Under the pieces are notes generated by a model. It searched no databases. It saw only the letters and a program-made list of their open reading frames with translations, and had not been told where the DNA came from. The translations under genes were made by a program, and so were the position numbers. 64,000 bases of DNA from Irpex lacteus (Eukaryota; Basidiomycota; Agaricomycetes; Polyporales; Irpicaceae): NCBI GenBank assembly GCA_001986395.2, contig MQVO02000027.1, positions 62,001 to 126,000 of the forward strand. The letters run 5' to 3'. Below, one piece after another: positions 47,783 to 58,069 of the stretch (its first letter is position 1; each line of letters begins with the position of its first letter).

Positions 47783-49022
47783 CCTAAACTTAAGCGTGGG
47801 GCAAAAGATCCATCAGAGATTGCACTACAATCGTGAGCCTTTATATACTTGAAGGGCGTACCGCATTTGAGAGCCGGTGACCATGAAACAAGAGGCATAG
47901 AGGCATATTCCGCTACGGCCGACATTCTCAGGCTGTCAGCTTTCCTCAGAATGTGCGTACTTGGTGTCGTCATCGCAAAGATTGCAATGGACACATAGCA
48001 ACGTACAGTCCGAGTCGTGTCTTGGAGATTTCTTGGAGTCCATGTGTCAGCGCGAAGCCAGTCACCTGCAGCAGCAGTGCTTTGCGGTCAAAGTTACCGT
48101 GAATAGCTTGCGATTTAGTCGATCTCACAGTAAAAAGAAGAGGAGGCCTAAGCACAATCCATACAGTCGTAATTGTAGGAACCCCTGTATCACATAAAAG
48201 ACTTTTCAGCCTGAGAACACAAGTGTGAATTAACCATTCACCTGAGTTCGCACTGCGGCGGGAATGACAGAACGTATGATGATCCCGAGCCGTCTCGTGC
48301 GCACATGGACTGCCGCTTAGTGGAGAACCCTGAGACTTACGAAATCAAGTGGACATAGCGTATAGCCTACGAGATACCCGCTATTCTTTCAAACTTCTAC
48401 ATTCAATTGAGTTCGAAGCACACCAACGTCATATGCATGGTAGTAACCAGCCCGAGATTGGGCGGGCAGTCACGTCACCCATGACAGAATCAGTAGCTGT
48501 GGGCGTCCAGTTGAGAGCCTTTCGAACAGCCCAGATGGGCTCAGTATGCCTAGGTACACATGTTTAGGGTCAATATCACGGACACTAGAGCCAAGGACGG
48601 TAGCTTCAAAGTGTTCAAAGACGGCGCTTGGCGACAGATAGCACGAAACATGTCCTAGCACATTGCGAATAGTGTTTGGCATTTCCAAGCTAGTTGAGTC
48701 CAGACTTTGTAACAATCGGAAGGACTCAAGACTCACATTCAGTGTTTGCGGGAGTTTGATCGATGTACGCATATGCAGGCTTGATTGTCCAAGGTGAATG
48801 TATTGCCATCCCAGAAAGGGGATCGCCCACCTGCTGGAATTCGGTGAGTGTAGCGGATATGTATGTAATTACGAGTGATGAAATCATGTGAGGACATTAA
48901 TGTACGGAAGTGAGAGGTATGTAGTTACTTGAAGCAGAAGGTAATTGATAAGGCTGCCTGCAGAGCGTGCGTCAACGAACAATGGATGCTGAACTGGGGT
49001 ACGACATACCTTATGTACTCCA
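47783..49022. other. 1.2 kb gap with possible F-box relic
   Basis: Upstream of the F-box gene and downstream of ERG27. A minus-strand frame at 48470-48772 (SLESFRLLQSLDSTSLEMPN, VFEHFEATVLGSSVRDI) has an LRR-like rhythm and could be a remnant of a second F-box/LRR gene. No F-box and no clear splice partners were found. Confidence 0.3.
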
Positions 49023-50590
49023 TCAGGATGTGCTGTTCTCTAAAGTCGACGATTTTCGAAGTGTAGCAAATGACGCATACAGACTTTCGCATCTGTCCAG
49101 TAGGAATTTCGCCTCCTCTTGATGTGCATCCCATTCAACCACGGGCATCACGCCAACGTACTCGCGGCCCTGGCGATCTGCTTGAGAGCCAAACTTGAGC
49201 GGCACAAACCGTCCTTGTTGCTCTGCCTCCTTGGCCTTCTCGGCACTTTCTAGCCCACCCTCGTAGAGTGAGAGGGTGTATAGGCTGTCCTCCCACAACG
49301 AATGTGGCTTGTCCTTGTCGGCCGATGAACGCGAGAAGCCGAGTAAACTCGTGGGTATAAGTACCAGGGACACCAGCGCACAATACGTAGCTGATATTGC
49401 TCCTGGAACGGGCTTAACTGGGTGGTTTGGAGAACCGAACCATCGTCCCTGATGGGTGTCAACGGGTTATCATAGTTATGGTGCACAAAGACTCACAAGG
49501 TAGAACGCAAGGCCAATGAAGACCTTGAATATTGACCAAACCATATCCTTCGACATGTCACTCCATACAACACCGGGGTGTACCGTTATATGGCGTACTG
49601 CGTTTGAATCACCACCAGCCTCTTGGCCACGTCTCTGCAGCTCTGACGACACAAGATCAATCTCGTATTTTGAGCCCTCATAAGCATGATTCGTCTTGAG
49701 AAGCTGCCAATCATCATGGCTATACCAGCACGGCTGTGCCTCTAATGACGAAGTCCAAAGAACGCGAGCTGGCCGCGAGAGTTTTGCGGCATAAGCCTTG
49801 AACAGAGGATCAAGGCGGCGGTACTGTGACACGTATTCGTAAGAGTTCAATGTTAGAGGGAACGTCAGGCGCACCATCACATAGTGGCCGAATAGATTGC
49901 AATGCCAGACAGCTCCAAGGCCGTCTTTGCTCGTAATTCCGGTGGGTTGCACTTTGTACGATGGGACAGTGACGGACGAAATGACGCCACGGTAGAGAAA
50001 TGAACGAATAGCAGCAGCTATGTCTATTAAGCTGAAGAACGCAGCACCTGCATTGCAGATGAGATGCGATATATAGGGGTATCTGTGGACGACCAGTTAT
50101 ACAGCAGGATACTACTGTGTAATGCAGAGTACGCACGTGTCACTAAGCTCCTCCGCAAAGTCAAACACGGATTGCACGTCCGCCATGTCCACCCCATGGT
50201 AATTTAGCTCCAGATTCTTGCGAAAGCGTTCGGCGTGTCCATCGTAGTCCGCCCGTTGTTTCAATTTCGCTATATGCTGGTCCAGCGAACGTAGAAGTTT
50301 TGTTCGAGCCTCCAAGGCCCTGTCCTTGCTTCTGCATGCCATAATGAGAGTTAGCCCGTCATAGGATTCCGTTGTTGTATCCGTTGGTGGGTTGCGCGAG
50401 GTAAAGGGTTTGAACTGCGGTAATGTATCATGGGGAACCTTTTCACTGAGCTGCAGAAGGAAGCGTTCGCAGATGCCATAGCCGACACCACTGAGTGTTG
50501 GAAGTTATGAGTCAACATGTTTTGGGAGAATTTTCGGGCAACCTACGCGTTTGCACCTGTGACGATCACGATAGGTCTTGGCGCCGACAT
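49023..50590 (-). CDS. ERG27: 3-keto-steroid reductase
   Basis: ER or lipid-droplet short-chain dehydrogenase of ergosterol synthesis, reducing the 3-keto sterol after C4 demethylation with NADPH. Starts MSAPRPIVIVTGANAGVGYG: the TGxxxGxG cofactor motif is split by intron 1. Then LTLIMACRSKDRALEARTKL, VDMADVQSVFDFAEELSDT, HLICNAGAAFF (the NAG motif), NLFGHYVM, RVLWTSSLEAQPCWYSHDDW and the active-site YEGSK (Tyr-x3-Lys). The C-terminal membrane-associated region follows, with ISATYCALVSLVLIPTSLLG and REYVGVMPVVEWDAHQEEA. Five exons, all in frame. Order and length fit Erg27. Upstream gap to the NOP58 stop is 344 bp. Confidence 0.92.
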
Positions 50591-50934
50591 CCGCTTTTCA
50601 CTTACTCGTGGGTGCAAGTGTTGTCCCTTGAGAGTACTATTGTTGGTCGTGATTGGGATGGACGTTGCTCTTGAGGACGAAGATATCGTCAAAACAGCAA
50701 CGGCGCGTGGTGGTAGTCGAGAACGTCTGATGTCGTACCATAAGTATATAATGTCCCGCAACGGTTTTGACGTGGAAAACTGACATTGGTACCCTCAATT
50801 TAGCGTCAGAGACGACAACTTCAAGCTGTGTCAATTAGCGAGACGATTTTAAGTGACACGATAGACCACAGGTGTATTACATGCGACAGCAGATGATGAA
50901 AATATATACAAGGAAACTAAGAGAGAAAGGAAAA
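50591..50934. other. ERG27 upstream spacer
   Basis: 344 bp between the ERG27 start and the NOP58 stop. It holds the ERG27 promoter and NOP58 3' UTR; no distinct motif is claimed. Confidence 0.4.
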
Positions 50935-53032
50935 CTACGCCTCAGACTTTCTGCGCTTCTTCTTCGATGAGTCAACTGCCTCGCCATTCGCTGCGGCCTT
51001 CGCCTCCTTCTTGGCTTTTTTCCGTGCCTTGCGTTCCTCTTCAGTCTCTCCTTCATGCTTGCTCTTCTTTTCCTCCCCGTCTGCGTGGCTCTCTCTTCGT
51101 TTTCTCTTCTTCTCGCTCTCTTCCTCACCATCCACGTCCATCTTATTCTCGTCCTCCTCATCTGTCTCCTCCTTGACCTTCTTCTTGGCTTTCTTCTCCT
51201 CCTTAGCCTTCTTCTTCTCCGCCTTAACATCGAGCGTAGCCTTCAAGGCAGCCTCCACCGGGTCACGCTGGGTGGATATGAGGTCAACCGCGTCCGCTGC
51301 GTTGTTATATGTCGACGTCTCGCCAGTCATCGAGAATTTGGGCTGCTTCTTGCCATTTCGTGCACCTCGAACACCAGCAGCGTCTGTGCCCTCCTCCAAC
51401 GCACGTAGTCGTGCTTCGAGCTTGGCACGGTTCTCGATACCTATTGAAGGGGCCAAGGGCTCGGACTTGCCGTCGGAGTCCGTCAACGCGTCGACACGTA
51501 TCGACAAAGCAGCCTTCGTGGCAACCATACGCGCCATCTAATCAAGGATGTCAGAGATTTAATGGGAGGAGAAGAGTTCAAGTACGAACCTTGCCCTTCA
51601 GTTTTGGCGGTGCCTGTCCGATAAGAGAAGCCTAGACAGTATTAATAAGTATATGAATCCACCCCGAAGAAGCGATGGACCTACGTGGTAGATGAGACCA
51701 TATTTCGGCGTATCGTGCTTGGTCTTCAAAGCACGGAACAGCGCCTTCTCTGCGCCGAGGATTTGTACCGTACTGGCTGGGTGCTTAGCCAGGCTGAGCA
51801 AGCTACCAGCATGGCTAATGAGCCGTGCGCCCACGAGTTCACCGACGAGTGCTGTCAGGTTGGGTGCGATGGCGTTCATACGATTCCGAAGATACTCGGC
51901 AAGTTGTGCACGGTAGGCCGAGATGGCAATAACTTGGTCGCACAGAGAGTTAATGTGGTTAATATCCGAGTCGGAGATCTCGGTACCCATGGAGATCTCG
52001 GCGGCAGCTTTAACGGTTGCCTCAAGATCCTCAGGCAGAACGGAAGAAAAGTCTGTCGTTGAAGCGTTCGTTCTAAAACCTGACATAAGATAGGATCAGG
52101 TTGAATTGGTGGTAAGTTATAATAGTGACTGTACGACATACCCATGGTTTTGATAACTTTCGCATACGCGAGATTGTCCACAATAATTTTCCCGAGCTCA
52201 GGGAAATGCCAACCGTACCATTCCTAACGAGCAAGTTAGTAAATATTGCGCACACAAAGGACTCCAAACTAACCTTGACCCGCATGGCGTAGATGTTGAT
52301 TTCCTTGTCCAGGTCATCCAAGAGCGCAACGGCCTGTACAACCATTGTATCGACTTTATCCGGTGAGAACTTCAACTTGAACCTTTTGACTTTTCAGTAT
52401 TTTCTAAGCAAGCAGCAGAGAAAGAGAACTCACCGTGATAGTGAGTGACTCAGACCCAGGCTCATGGTTGCCAAATCCTTCGGGTCGAGGCCATCCAATA
52501 GTGTTGCAAGTTGTTCTCGGATTCCGCGGAACATATCACGGTAAAGGCCTTCGATGCTGTCGGACACAACATTGATTCCCAACTTCTTGTTTATCGAGTG
52601 ACCTGAGTAAAAATGTTAGCACGAAGTAACAGCCGACTAAATACCACGGAGAAGACTCACCGAGTTTCGGGTCGGCAACCAACAACTGCTCTTTTCCCTT
52701 TCCCTTTCCAACGACTTCATCCGACAAGAACTGTTTTAGGCCCTTGCCCAGCTTGCCGTCCTGGATGGCAGTGATCTCTTCCACTGCAGTGACTGTGGAC
52801 GTGAACCGATGAAGCGACTTGAGCTTCAAACTTCACATTTCGACGAGGCATACAAGGAAGCATGAACTATGTTAAATCATGTCGCAGCAGTCTCCTAGAT
52901 ATTTGAAGCTCACAATTTGTTGGCCTTCTCGGGAGTTTCGAACTCCTCCCATACGTCCTTGCTCTCGAGTTTTCCGGCGTCCGTGACTTTGAAAAGACAG
53001 TACCCCAGCGACGTCTCGTATAGGACGAGCAT
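50935..53032 (-). CDS. NOP58: Box C/D snoRNP core protein Nop58
   Basis: Core protein of box C/D snoRNPs that guide 2'-O-methylation and pre-rRNA cleavage in the nucleolus. Eight exons. Starts [20 protein letters not shown] at ATG 53032. NOP5 N-terminal region, then [20 protein letters not shown], coiled coil (NINDLD-type [20 protein letters not shown]) and the Nop domain with [20 protein letters not shown] and [19 protein letters not shown]. The tail is a long alternating Lys/Glu/Asp-rich KKE/D region ending KKKRRKSEA, typical of fungal Nop58. All joins are in frame. It is divergent from the carboxypeptidase gene across 290 bp. Confidence 0.95.
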
Positions 53033-53322
53033 TTTGTTTTGAGTGGGGCGGACGAAGGATAGAAATAAGGAGAAATGAAGATAAAATGAGGCACCGGTCG
53101 GTGCACGTTTTGGATGTCCTCTTGCTTGCGGGCGGTTATTTGGTGGACCACAAATTTTGAGTTCGTGAAGCCGTGGGAATACATACCATTTCTGGCAAGT
53201 GCACGCGAGAGGCCGGTGTAAGTACCTTCTCAGCCGCGGCGGCACTGCCTGAGATGAACGGCCGAGTTGTGCACAAGGTACACAAGTGGAATCTAATCCA
53301 AGTTGCAGCTTTGTCTCATACC
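53033..53322. promoter_or_regulatory. Bidirectional promoter NOP58/carboxypeptidase
   Basis: 290 bp between divergent start codons. No clear TATA or CCAAT element is seen. Confidence 0.4.
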
Positions 53323-55384
53323 ATGATCATTCTCAAGGCGTTGGCTTTTTGCGAGTATCGCTACCTCTGCGCTCGCTCAGCTGCAGCCGCTGTCAAACGC
53401 GTACGACGTACAAGCTCGTCTTCGCGCTACCAGCGGTGACTCGGGACGTGTCCAAAATGTTACCACGTTACACTTATCAGCTCTAGCTGTAGGGGATGAC
53501 TTCACTACTTTGAACCATCCAGGATTCCCTGCCCATCAAGTGCGAGTGAAAAAGACCGAATTTTGTGATCCTACGGTAAAGTGAGTATCATTTCACGGCC
53601 GATACTGTTATATAGCACCAACAGTATTCTCACACAATATCAACTATTTAGTGTGTATACAGGGTATCTTGACGTCGATGGGGGTGCGAAGCATCTGTTC
53701 TTCTACTTCTTTGAAAGTCGTAGAGATCCTGCCAAAGGTACGCACTCATGAAGCAATAGTTCAAGTGTAATTGACAGACGTTGGCAGACGACGTAATGAT
53801 GTGGATCAATGGAGGTAAAGTGAAACAAACGAGGCTATGCGATGTTACCAGCTGAGGACTTCCTATTGCAGGCCCCGGCTGTTCATCCTCCATGGGGCTG
53901 CTGATGGAACTCGGCCCATGCAGCATCGATGTGAAGAATTCTTCGTCCAACGGCACCTTGTGGAACCCGTACTCCTGGAATAATGAAGCAAACATATTCT
54001 TCCTCGATCAACCGTGAGTCTTCATACAACTACTAGGCTCTTTCTACTTATATCGTGCCAGAGTTGGCGTTGGCTTCTCGTATGCCGATTACGGGGAGAC
54101 CGTGGAGACCACGGAGGAGGCTGCAAGGAATGTGCACGCCTTCATCACTATTTTCTTCGACGCTTTCTCGCAGTTTGCTGGACGTCCACTCCATTTATCT
54201 GGCGAGTCGTATGGGGTAGGGTTGACCTCCATTATTCGAAGTCATACTGATTGGTGCCCATAGGGTCGTTACCTGCCCGCGTTTGCCAGTTACATCTATG
54301 ACCAGAACCAGATGGCAAAGGCGGCTGGCCGATCGACCATCAACTTAACGAGCGTTCTCATAGGAAATGGAATCACCGACATTTCAACGTAAGTCCGATG
54401 ACTGACAGTACGCCTGTAGTTTTGACTCAAGAAAGGTCTTCAAAGATTGTACCAGGGACGTTATGAGATCGAGTGTGGTGTGGCGGCTCTCGAGGTCCCT
54501 TTTCAGTCAATCAGCACCTGTGTTCAGATGAAGAGAGCTGTAAGTACACGCATATCTTTCCGATCAATCTCCCATATCGAGTTGTTATTTCAAGCTCCCC
54601 AGGTGTGACGCCGCAATGCGCCAAGGCTGTGTAGACCACTTTGACTCCATTGACTGTCGCGCCGCTGTGGCTTTTTGTGACGCGGAGCTCAGCACAGGCT
54701 ACTGGGCTAGCGGTATGTTCACCGATCGTTAATCCTCAACTTTCAGTGCTGATATGATGCACAGGACGCAATGTTTATGACGTTTCCAAGGTCGGTTCCG
54801 ACACTGCTGTACAGGCGTCTTGATATTGACGGTGATCCTGATTGCTCAGTTGTGTGTAGGAGATTCATTGTGCTATCTCGAGAACACAGTGATCTCAGAC
54901 TACTTGAACCGACCTGAAACTCGTGCACTACTGGGCGTCGAGTCGCCCAATAACTTCACGGCGTGTAGTCGAGAAGTCGGTACAGGATTCTCAGCGCACC
55001 TGGACAAGTACGCAGTGCCTTCGCAGTTTTACGTCGCCGGCCTGCTCGAGCGCGGCATCCCCATACTTATATACGCTGGCACATACGACTGGCAGTGCAA
55101 CTGGGTAGCCAACAAGCTTTGGGTGGAGAAGTTGGAGTGGACGGGCAGTAAGGGATATGCCAAGCAGGCATGGCGGGATTGGACAGTTGGCGGTGAGAAG
55201 GCGGGGGAGACAAAGTCTTGGGGCGCGTTGACCTTCGCTACCATTCGAGGGGCGGGACATATGGGTAAGTGACAACTGGAAGCATGGCGCCGCCGCTAAC
55301 GTTCTTAATCTCACAGTGCCGCACGATAAACCCGTTGAATCTTTTGCAATGGTGTCGCGATGGCTAGCTCGGCGGGATTTGTGA
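53323..55384 (+). CDS. Serine carboxypeptidase, S10 family (carboxypeptidase Y type)
   Basis: Vacuolar or secreted C-terminal exopeptidase. The catalytic triad is present: Ser in SGESYGGRYLPAF, Asp in [12 protein letters not shown] and His in RGAGHMVPHDKP. Substrate-binding [15 protein letters not shown] and several Cys typical of CPY ([43 protein letters not shown]) are visible. About twelve exons, all in frame after the first. The start region is disturbed: ATG 53323 opens MIILKALAF, but the signal peptide [20 protein letters not shown] is in another frame, so the T run 53346-53350 must be one base too long or two short. With that fixed, a standard signal peptide and short propeptide appear. 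N-glycosylation sites (NLTS, NFTA, NGT) are present. Confidence 0.9.
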
Positions 55385-56068
55385 ACACTGATACACGCAA
55401 TTTGCGTGTCGTGGGACGTGGTGCGAGTGCTGATTGGCTGTCACAGTAGACTGGTACATGAGATATGCGCAGAGGATATGGGTGATTGTTGCTGGGTACC
55501 AGTTGCAGTAGAGAGATCATAAATCAAGATGCAGCTCCGGGATCATTGTCTCGGGACGATGGTATTGATTGTGGGTGTTTTTTGTGCTTGTGGTCCCGCT
55601 GTTCCCCCTGTCCCCCCGAGGGATGGCCAGCGTGGAAGATGACAGATGCTGCGAACATGAAGTTAGAAGAGTTGGTTGGATACAGCACACTCCGTTGCAA
55701 CGATTCTCTGGATTGGACAGTCGTAACTATGGAGATCACGAAATGATCCAATCCGACGTCCCCGAGCTCGGTCCCATCAAACATATCTCACTGATGATTG
55801 GTCTGATTCAGAAGATATATAGCCGTCGCCACGGTGAGTGTTACAGCTCACCCCCTCCCTTCCCCTCCTCTTTTCTCTTCCCCTCTCTCTTTCGTGGTAT
55901 GTTTTTATGCGAGTCTAGGTCTGTGTGCAAAAGCCTTACAGTCTGCTTCGTTTGCAGGTACTTTTAGGGCTGCCCGGTAGCGCCCCTGGTCATTCGTTTC
56001 GTTCAAGCTTTCCTTTCGATATCCAGCAGGTCTCTCTCGTTGCTTCGATAGCATCACTCTAGTTCGCC
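55385..56068 (+). promoter_or_regulatory. Strong-type promoter and 5' UTR intron of the ferritin-like gene
   Basis: An inverted CCAAT (ATTGG, 55797-55801), a TATATA at 55816-55821 and then a 43-nt pure pyrimidine tract at 55851-55893 are arranged as in highly expressed fungal genes. A GTATGT donor at 55897 and a TTTGCAG acceptor at 55951-55957 outline a 61-nt intron in the 5' UTR, about 110 nt before the ATG. The rest of the spacer shows no gene. Confidence 0.55.
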
Positions 56069-57576
56069 ATGCGTTTCTCTGCAACCCTTGCCTCCGCCCT
56101 TTTGGCGCCCATGCTTGTATCTGCCGCCCCGGTCAGGCGTGCAGCAAATCCCAGCGATGTTCTTGTCCTGCGTAAGTTAGAGGCTTTGGCTGATTTACTG
56201 GCCACCATATTCACATGTATCTGTAGAATTTGCACACGTTTTGGAGCAGTTGGAGACGCAATTCTACCAGCAAGCTTTGCAGAAGTTTGTTGCGCAAGAC
56301 TTCATTGATGCAGGATTTGCGGATGCGACAGTCCCAGTGGAACAGTTCACGATTATTCAGAATGACGAGGCTACCCACACGACGATTTTGGAGGTATGTT
56401 GTTTAGTATCTACAGGCTCTCAGATCCTAACGCAAAAGTAGTCAACTCTTGTTTCCATCGGTGCCCAACCTATCTCAGGTTGCTCGTTCAACTTCGACTC
56501 CGTCCTGACGAGTGTCTCTGCGATGGCTCCGGTCGCCCGAGTGGTAGAGAACTTGGGAGTTGCTGCCTATCTCGGTGCCGCCCACCTGATCACGGACCCG
56601 ACGTTGCTTACTGCCGCTGCTTCGATCGCGACAGTCGAGGCTCGTCATCAAACAGTTCTTAACCTGTTCAACGGTGGTTCTGCGATACCGTCGGCTTTTG
56701 ACTTGGCTTTCACCCCCTCTGAAGTCCTTGCGATTGCCAGTCCCTTCATCTCGAACTGTGATCTTGGTGTCCCAGGTGAGATTCACCACATATCTAATAA
56801 CGAGCTCAGTTGACATCCGTGATGAATAGCGAACCCGACGCTCTCCGTCACCAACACTGGCACCGTCGCCCCCGGTACCCAGTTGAGCTTCCAGTCGTCG
56901 GCTATTAACGGCAGCGTGCCCACTTCCGTAAGCTTCTACTCGTGATTCAGTCGAATGGGACAAAATCTGAATACTTCTACAGAACTTGACTTGCCAGATG
57001 CTTGTCGGTGGAGCTCCTGAAGCAATTGTTCTGCCCTTCGATCAATGTGTTGTTCCCGACGGCATCAACGGTCCTGTCGCCCTGTTCATCGTTAGCGACC
57101 AACAGCCCGTTTCCCCCGACGTCCAGATCGTCCTGACTAGCGTCGTTGCTGGTCCTGCTCTCGTATTCATCGACACCGTCCCCGACTCCCTCTCCTCTGC
57201 TTCCCGCAAGGGCCTTGGTTCTTCCAGCTCTTCGGGTTCCTCCTCCAGCTCCTCCGGCTCGTCAGGTTCTTCAGACTCGTCGTCTTCCAGCGCATCTTCT
57301 GGATCGAGCTCTGCATCTGCCACGGCTTCCGCTGCTGTCTCCTCCAGCTCATCAGTGACCACCATCTCACCGAACGAGGCCAGCTCTATCCTTGCCAGTG
57401 CATCTGCCACTGCTACAGGAAGCGCTGCTGCTGCTGCGGCCACTGGGAGCAACAACAACTCTCAAGGCTCAACGTCCAACTTCGCTTCCGTTGGAGGCCC
57501 CAACCTCTACACTGGCCCCGTGTCCAATGGCACTCTCAGTGTCATCGGCTGGAAGCAGGTTCCCAAGCCGCAGTAG
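56069..57576 (+). CDS. Secreted ferritin-like domain protein with Ser-rich tail
   Basis: Signal peptide MRFSATLASALLAPMLVSAA with a likely cleavage before PVRRAAN. The ferritin-like helical domain has Glu/His positions in QFAHVLEQLETQFYQQAL, QNDEATHTTILES and SIATVEARHQTVL, as in Rds1-like stress-induced proteins. A beta-rich part follows (NPTLSVTNTGTVAPGTQLSF), then about 70 residues of nearly pure Ser/Gly/Ala and a C-terminal GPVSNGTLSVIGWKQVPKPQ. Five exons, all in frame. There is no hydrophobic C-terminal tail, so GPI anchoring is unlikely; the Ser-rich part suggests O-mannosylation and wall association. Whether iron is bound cannot be told. The promoter suggests high expression. Confidence 0.85.
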
Positions 57577-58069
57577 ATGATCTCCACGACCTCTTCTATA
57601 CCATCGCTGGACTTTTTTGTTGCACTATACATATAACGCATGGACACTTCAAGTGGTCTTGACGACCGTTGTAAGTACAGTACAGACGGGCGGACATTCG
57701 GTTGCTTTTAATGAGTTTTACATGGTTGGACTTTTTCCCTAGCGTGTCAACGCGACTATCTCCCGCGTTGTGCTTTTGTCGCTTACTACTCGAGAGTGCT
57801 TTTTCCACGTTCTTACTGCTGTACGTCGTACTGTAAACTTTTGTCGACTGTCGCATACCTCTGTACCACGCCGGAGAGAATACATGCTGTATTGGGGGTG
57901 GGAACTCTAGTACTACAGTACAGCTGTGAAGGATATATAAATAAGTCCTGGTATGTATTAGGTGAGTAAGGGTATATGATAGATGAGTCCGATATACACT
58001 GCATGAATCCGTGAGTGATATACGACAGCAAAATCCTAGTAAAAAACGAGACGGCCACCCCCACTCATT
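57577..58069. other. Convergent 3' region
   Basis: 493 bp between convergent stops; no gene seen. The minus-strand frames here have no recognisable content. Confidence 0.4.

Noticed and set aside
51011..51541. Plus-strand frame of 176 codons rich in Ser, Leu and Phe
   Set aside because: Antisense shadow of the Lys/Glu-rich NOP58 tail.
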